NCBI RefSeq assembly: GCF_030503615.1
Contig: NZ_CP129963.1
Coordinates: 3,224,001-3,288,000, forward strand
From: Sphingobacterium sp. BN32
GTDB lineage: Bacteria; Bacteroidota; Bacteroidia; Sphingobacteriales; Sphingobacteriaceae
Direction: 5' to 3'
Length of the DNA: 64,000 nucleotides
The notes under the pieces are model-generated. The model was not told the DNA's origin. It saw only the letters and a list, made by a program, of their open reading frames with translations, and ran no database searches. This document shows, one piece after another, positions 62,489 to 64,000 of the stretch (its first letter is position 1; each line of letters starts with the position of its first letter). The position numbers were made by a program, and so were the translations under genes.

Positions 62489-63628
62489 CTAGCTAAGCAA
62501 TTGTGCCATATCCACGACCGGTATATCTTTACGATCTACCATCTTTAATTCCTGTTGATTCCTAAATGTATAACCATCTTCATTTAGATTCCACAGAAGA
62601 GGCGCCAAGAAATTGATACAAGCTTTTGCGCCTTGATTTATCGCCCCCATGTTCTGCGTATCTTTAGAATTCTTAGCCTCATTTTCAATTTCGAACGGAC
62701 CGCTAAATTGTAACTCATGCAATGCTCCGACAAACGCATTCCAGTCCATATCGTCTGTACCACCGAAGCCGGGCATCATGGCGGTATAATGATGTCTATC
62801 CCAATCGTGTTGCGGAATGGCCACACCGGCGGATGCTGCAAGTTCCGCATCAACATGTTGCATGGGATACATCCCTCCCCACTCTACTCTTGCTTTTCCG
62901 TGGTTCATCTTGGTCGTTTTTACATGGATGCGTTTTAGGCGGCTAATATCCATCGCTTTGATGACATCAACCGGGTTTACATTCTGCCATATATCATGCG
63001 AAGGGTCATAGATCTCTCCATGCGCCTTGCTAGGAATCATTGCATACATGAGCTTACGAGCAGCCAGAACGGCAGGCAAATTATTGTATGTACTTGAATA
63101 GCGCGAAGAACGCCAGCCCTCCATCGGGCAGTTTTCATATACCACTGTTACCCCCAGGTCCTCGGCATATTTAATGATCGGTCCAAAGATTCGCTTATAC
63201 TCGTCTAAGTTCTTTTGGAAGCCATCAATCTCGTTTCCTAAAGTATGGTTATATCCGACGAAAGTTCCTACTTTGACGTCGTTCTCATCGCCACCCAACA
63301 GGTGCGCAATCCGAATAAGTTTTAATAAGTGATTTTGGTTTTTTACGCGTTCGACTTCATCGCCGCCGATCATATTCTCGAAGGCGCCTAAAGACAGCCT
63401 CAATCCCATCGTATTAAAGCGCTCTAGGGTAGCTTTCGCCTGTTCGGGTCCAAACCCTTCATAGTCTAAGTGCGTTGCTGTGTGATCCTCTCTAGTGCCA
63501 TCCTTCCGGAACACGCAAAGATCGACACCCTGCGCACCATTGGCGCGAGCAACTTCTAACAATTCTGTTTGATTTAATTTATCATAGGCCGAGCTCATCA
63601 ACCATATCGGGTTTTGTATTGATTTCAT
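62489..63628 (-). CDS. sugar phosphate isomerase/epimerase-like TIM-barrel protein
   Basis: A 379-residue xylose-isomerase-like TIM barrel (AP endonuclease 2 superfamily). VTVVYENCPMEGW near residue 160 (Glu metal ligand), GEIYDPSHDIWQNVNPVDVIKAM near 205 (Asp/His ligands), RIHVKTTKMN near 235, and the C-terminal GPFEIENEAKNS near 313 (Glu ligand) outline the metal site. There is no signal peptide, so it is cytoplasmic. Substrate and pathway cannot be told; no sugar genes are adjacent. Confidence 0.85.
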   Translation of the reverse strand: MKSIQNPIWLMSSAYDKLNQTELLEVARANGAQGVDLCVFRKDGTREDHTATHLDYEGFGPEQAKATLERFNTMGLRLSLGAFENMIGGDEVERVKNQNHLLKLIRIAHLLGGDENDVKVGTFVGYNHTLGNEIDGFQKNLDEYKRIFGPIIKYAEDLGVTVVYENCPMEGWRSSRYSSTYNNLPAVLAARKLMYAMIPSKAHGEIYDPSHDIWQNVNPVDVIKAMDISRLKRIHVKTTKMNHGKARVEWGGMYPMQHVDAELAASAGVAIPQHDWDRHHYTAMMPGFGGTDDMDWNAFVGALHELQFSGPFEIENEAKNSKDTQNMGAINQGAKACINFLAPLLWNLNEDGYTFRNQQELKMVDRKDIPVVDMAQLLS

Positions 63629-63655
63629 AGCGTTGAAGTTATCAAAATTTAGGCA

Positions 63656-63678
63656 GTAAAAAAGCCCTGACGGGCTTA
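63656..63678 (-). terminator. terminator after histone-H1-like gene
   Basis: On the minus strand AAGCCC and GGGCTT pair around GTCA, followed by TTTTTTAC. The stem is short (6 bp) but GC-rich at the loop side. Confidence 0.65.
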
Positions 63679-63704
63679 GAATGTAACGAGACTCGAAGAA
63701 AAGC

Positions 63705-63890
63705 TTATTTCTTATTCTTTAAATCTTGAATTCCTAGACGCAGCGACTGCGATAGCGTTTTAATGTCTTGAAGACCTTTTCTCACGCGCGTACCTGCAGC
63801 GCTATTGCCTTTAGAGAAGAACTTTTCTGCATCTCCTTCCAAACCGTCAATAAGAGATTTTAATTCTTTGAATTTATCAATACTTGCCAT
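63705..63890 (-). CDS. histone H1-like protein (Hc1-type, Bacteroidota)
   Basis: A 61-residue small protein: FKELKSLIDGLEGDAEKFFSKGNSAAGTRVRKGLQDIKTLSQ and a lysine-rich end (IQDLKNKK). This matches the short histone-H1/Hc1-like family common in Bacteroidota, thought to bind DNA non-specifically. The central AGTRVRKGLQ motif is typical. It has its own terminator; no promoter element was identified with confidence. Confidence 0.85.
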   Translation of the reverse strand: MASIDKFKELKSLIDGLEGDAEKFFSKGNSAAGTRVRKGLQDIKTLSQSLRLGIQDLKNKK

Positions 63891-64000
63891 AACTGTTAGA
63901 TTTATGTGTTTATATTTAGTAACTAGCTTAAAATTAACATCTTTTTTGAAGAATCAAAATGTTAAAACAAAACTTTCATGTTTCCATGAAACCATTTAAA

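Overview
The window is chromosomal DNA from a Bacteroidota bacterium, most likely a member of the Sphingobacteriaceae (Sphingobacterium-like). The evidence is TonB-dependent receptors with carboxypeptidase-regulatory N-domains, a fimbrillin-like lipoprotein, many lipobox proteins, a Bacteroidota-type GyrB, a K+-dependent membrane pyrophosphatase, a histone-H1-like small protein, and promoters of the TTTG-N19-TAnnTTTG type instead of -35/-10 boxes. No rRNA, tRNA, CRISPR array, phage or insertion sequence was recognised.

Layout. 1-1.7 kb (+): end of a TonB receptor and a beta-propeller phytase lipoprotein. 1.7-3.7 kb (-): fimbrillin-like lipoprotein with a small leader gene, then about 0.9 kb of AT-rich non-coding DNA. 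4.6-9.4 kb (+): thioesterase, rsmI, PH/SHOCT protein, lnt, cysteine desulfurase. 9.6-10.5 kb (-): NlpE-like lipoprotein and a TPR protein. 10.7-14.7 kb (+): etfB, etfA, bifunctional nuclease, nucleoside permease. 15-19 kb (-): a beta-helix surface lipoprotein and a TonB receptor, divergent from a zinc-type ABC cluster (19.2-21.8 kb, +) whose permease carries a His/Asp-rich loop. 21.8-26.2 kb (-): HIT protein, then DedA, two soluble pyrophosphatases (one with a signal peptide), a CorC/CBS protein and rsmE. 26.3-31.2 kb (-): greA, and an operon of an S9-peptidase-like lipoprotein with a dead active site followed by a histidine kinase and response regulator. 31.3-35.8 kb: DUF4286, DUF983, a CxxC membrane protein, a pseudouridine synthase, and an Mla-type lipid transport operon. 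35.9-45.6 kb (+): a DUF6600-like basic repeat protein, pncB, a methyltransferase and a 1930-residue alpha-2-macroglobulin. 45.7-54.0 kb (-): hppA, recQ, comEC and a ComEA-like HhH/beta-barrel gene broken by one in-frame TGA. 54.3-64 kb: NAD(P)-binding protein, gyrB, OmpH/Skp-like lipoprotein, CorA, the rpmH-rnpA-yidD-tsaB cluster, mscL, an orphan NarL-type regulator, a sugar isomerase-like protein and histone-H1-like protein.

Most of the window is core chromosome. The most unusual parts are: (1) the pseudo-peptidase fused by operon structure to a two-component system, with both Ser and His of the S9 triad replaced; (2) the ComEA-HhH/beta-barrel + ComEC + RecQ operon, a candidate outer-membrane-to-cytoplasm DNA uptake and processing module, here with a single nonsense codon; (3) the zinc-type ABC importer with its metal-binding segment built into the permease; (4) an exported soluble pyrophosphatase in tandem with its cytosolic twin; (5) a family of long palindromic intergenic repeats (three copies) and a nest of inverted repeats upstream of corA; and (6) TAnnTTTG promoter elements ending only 3-5 nt before four start codons, predicting leaderless mRNAs.
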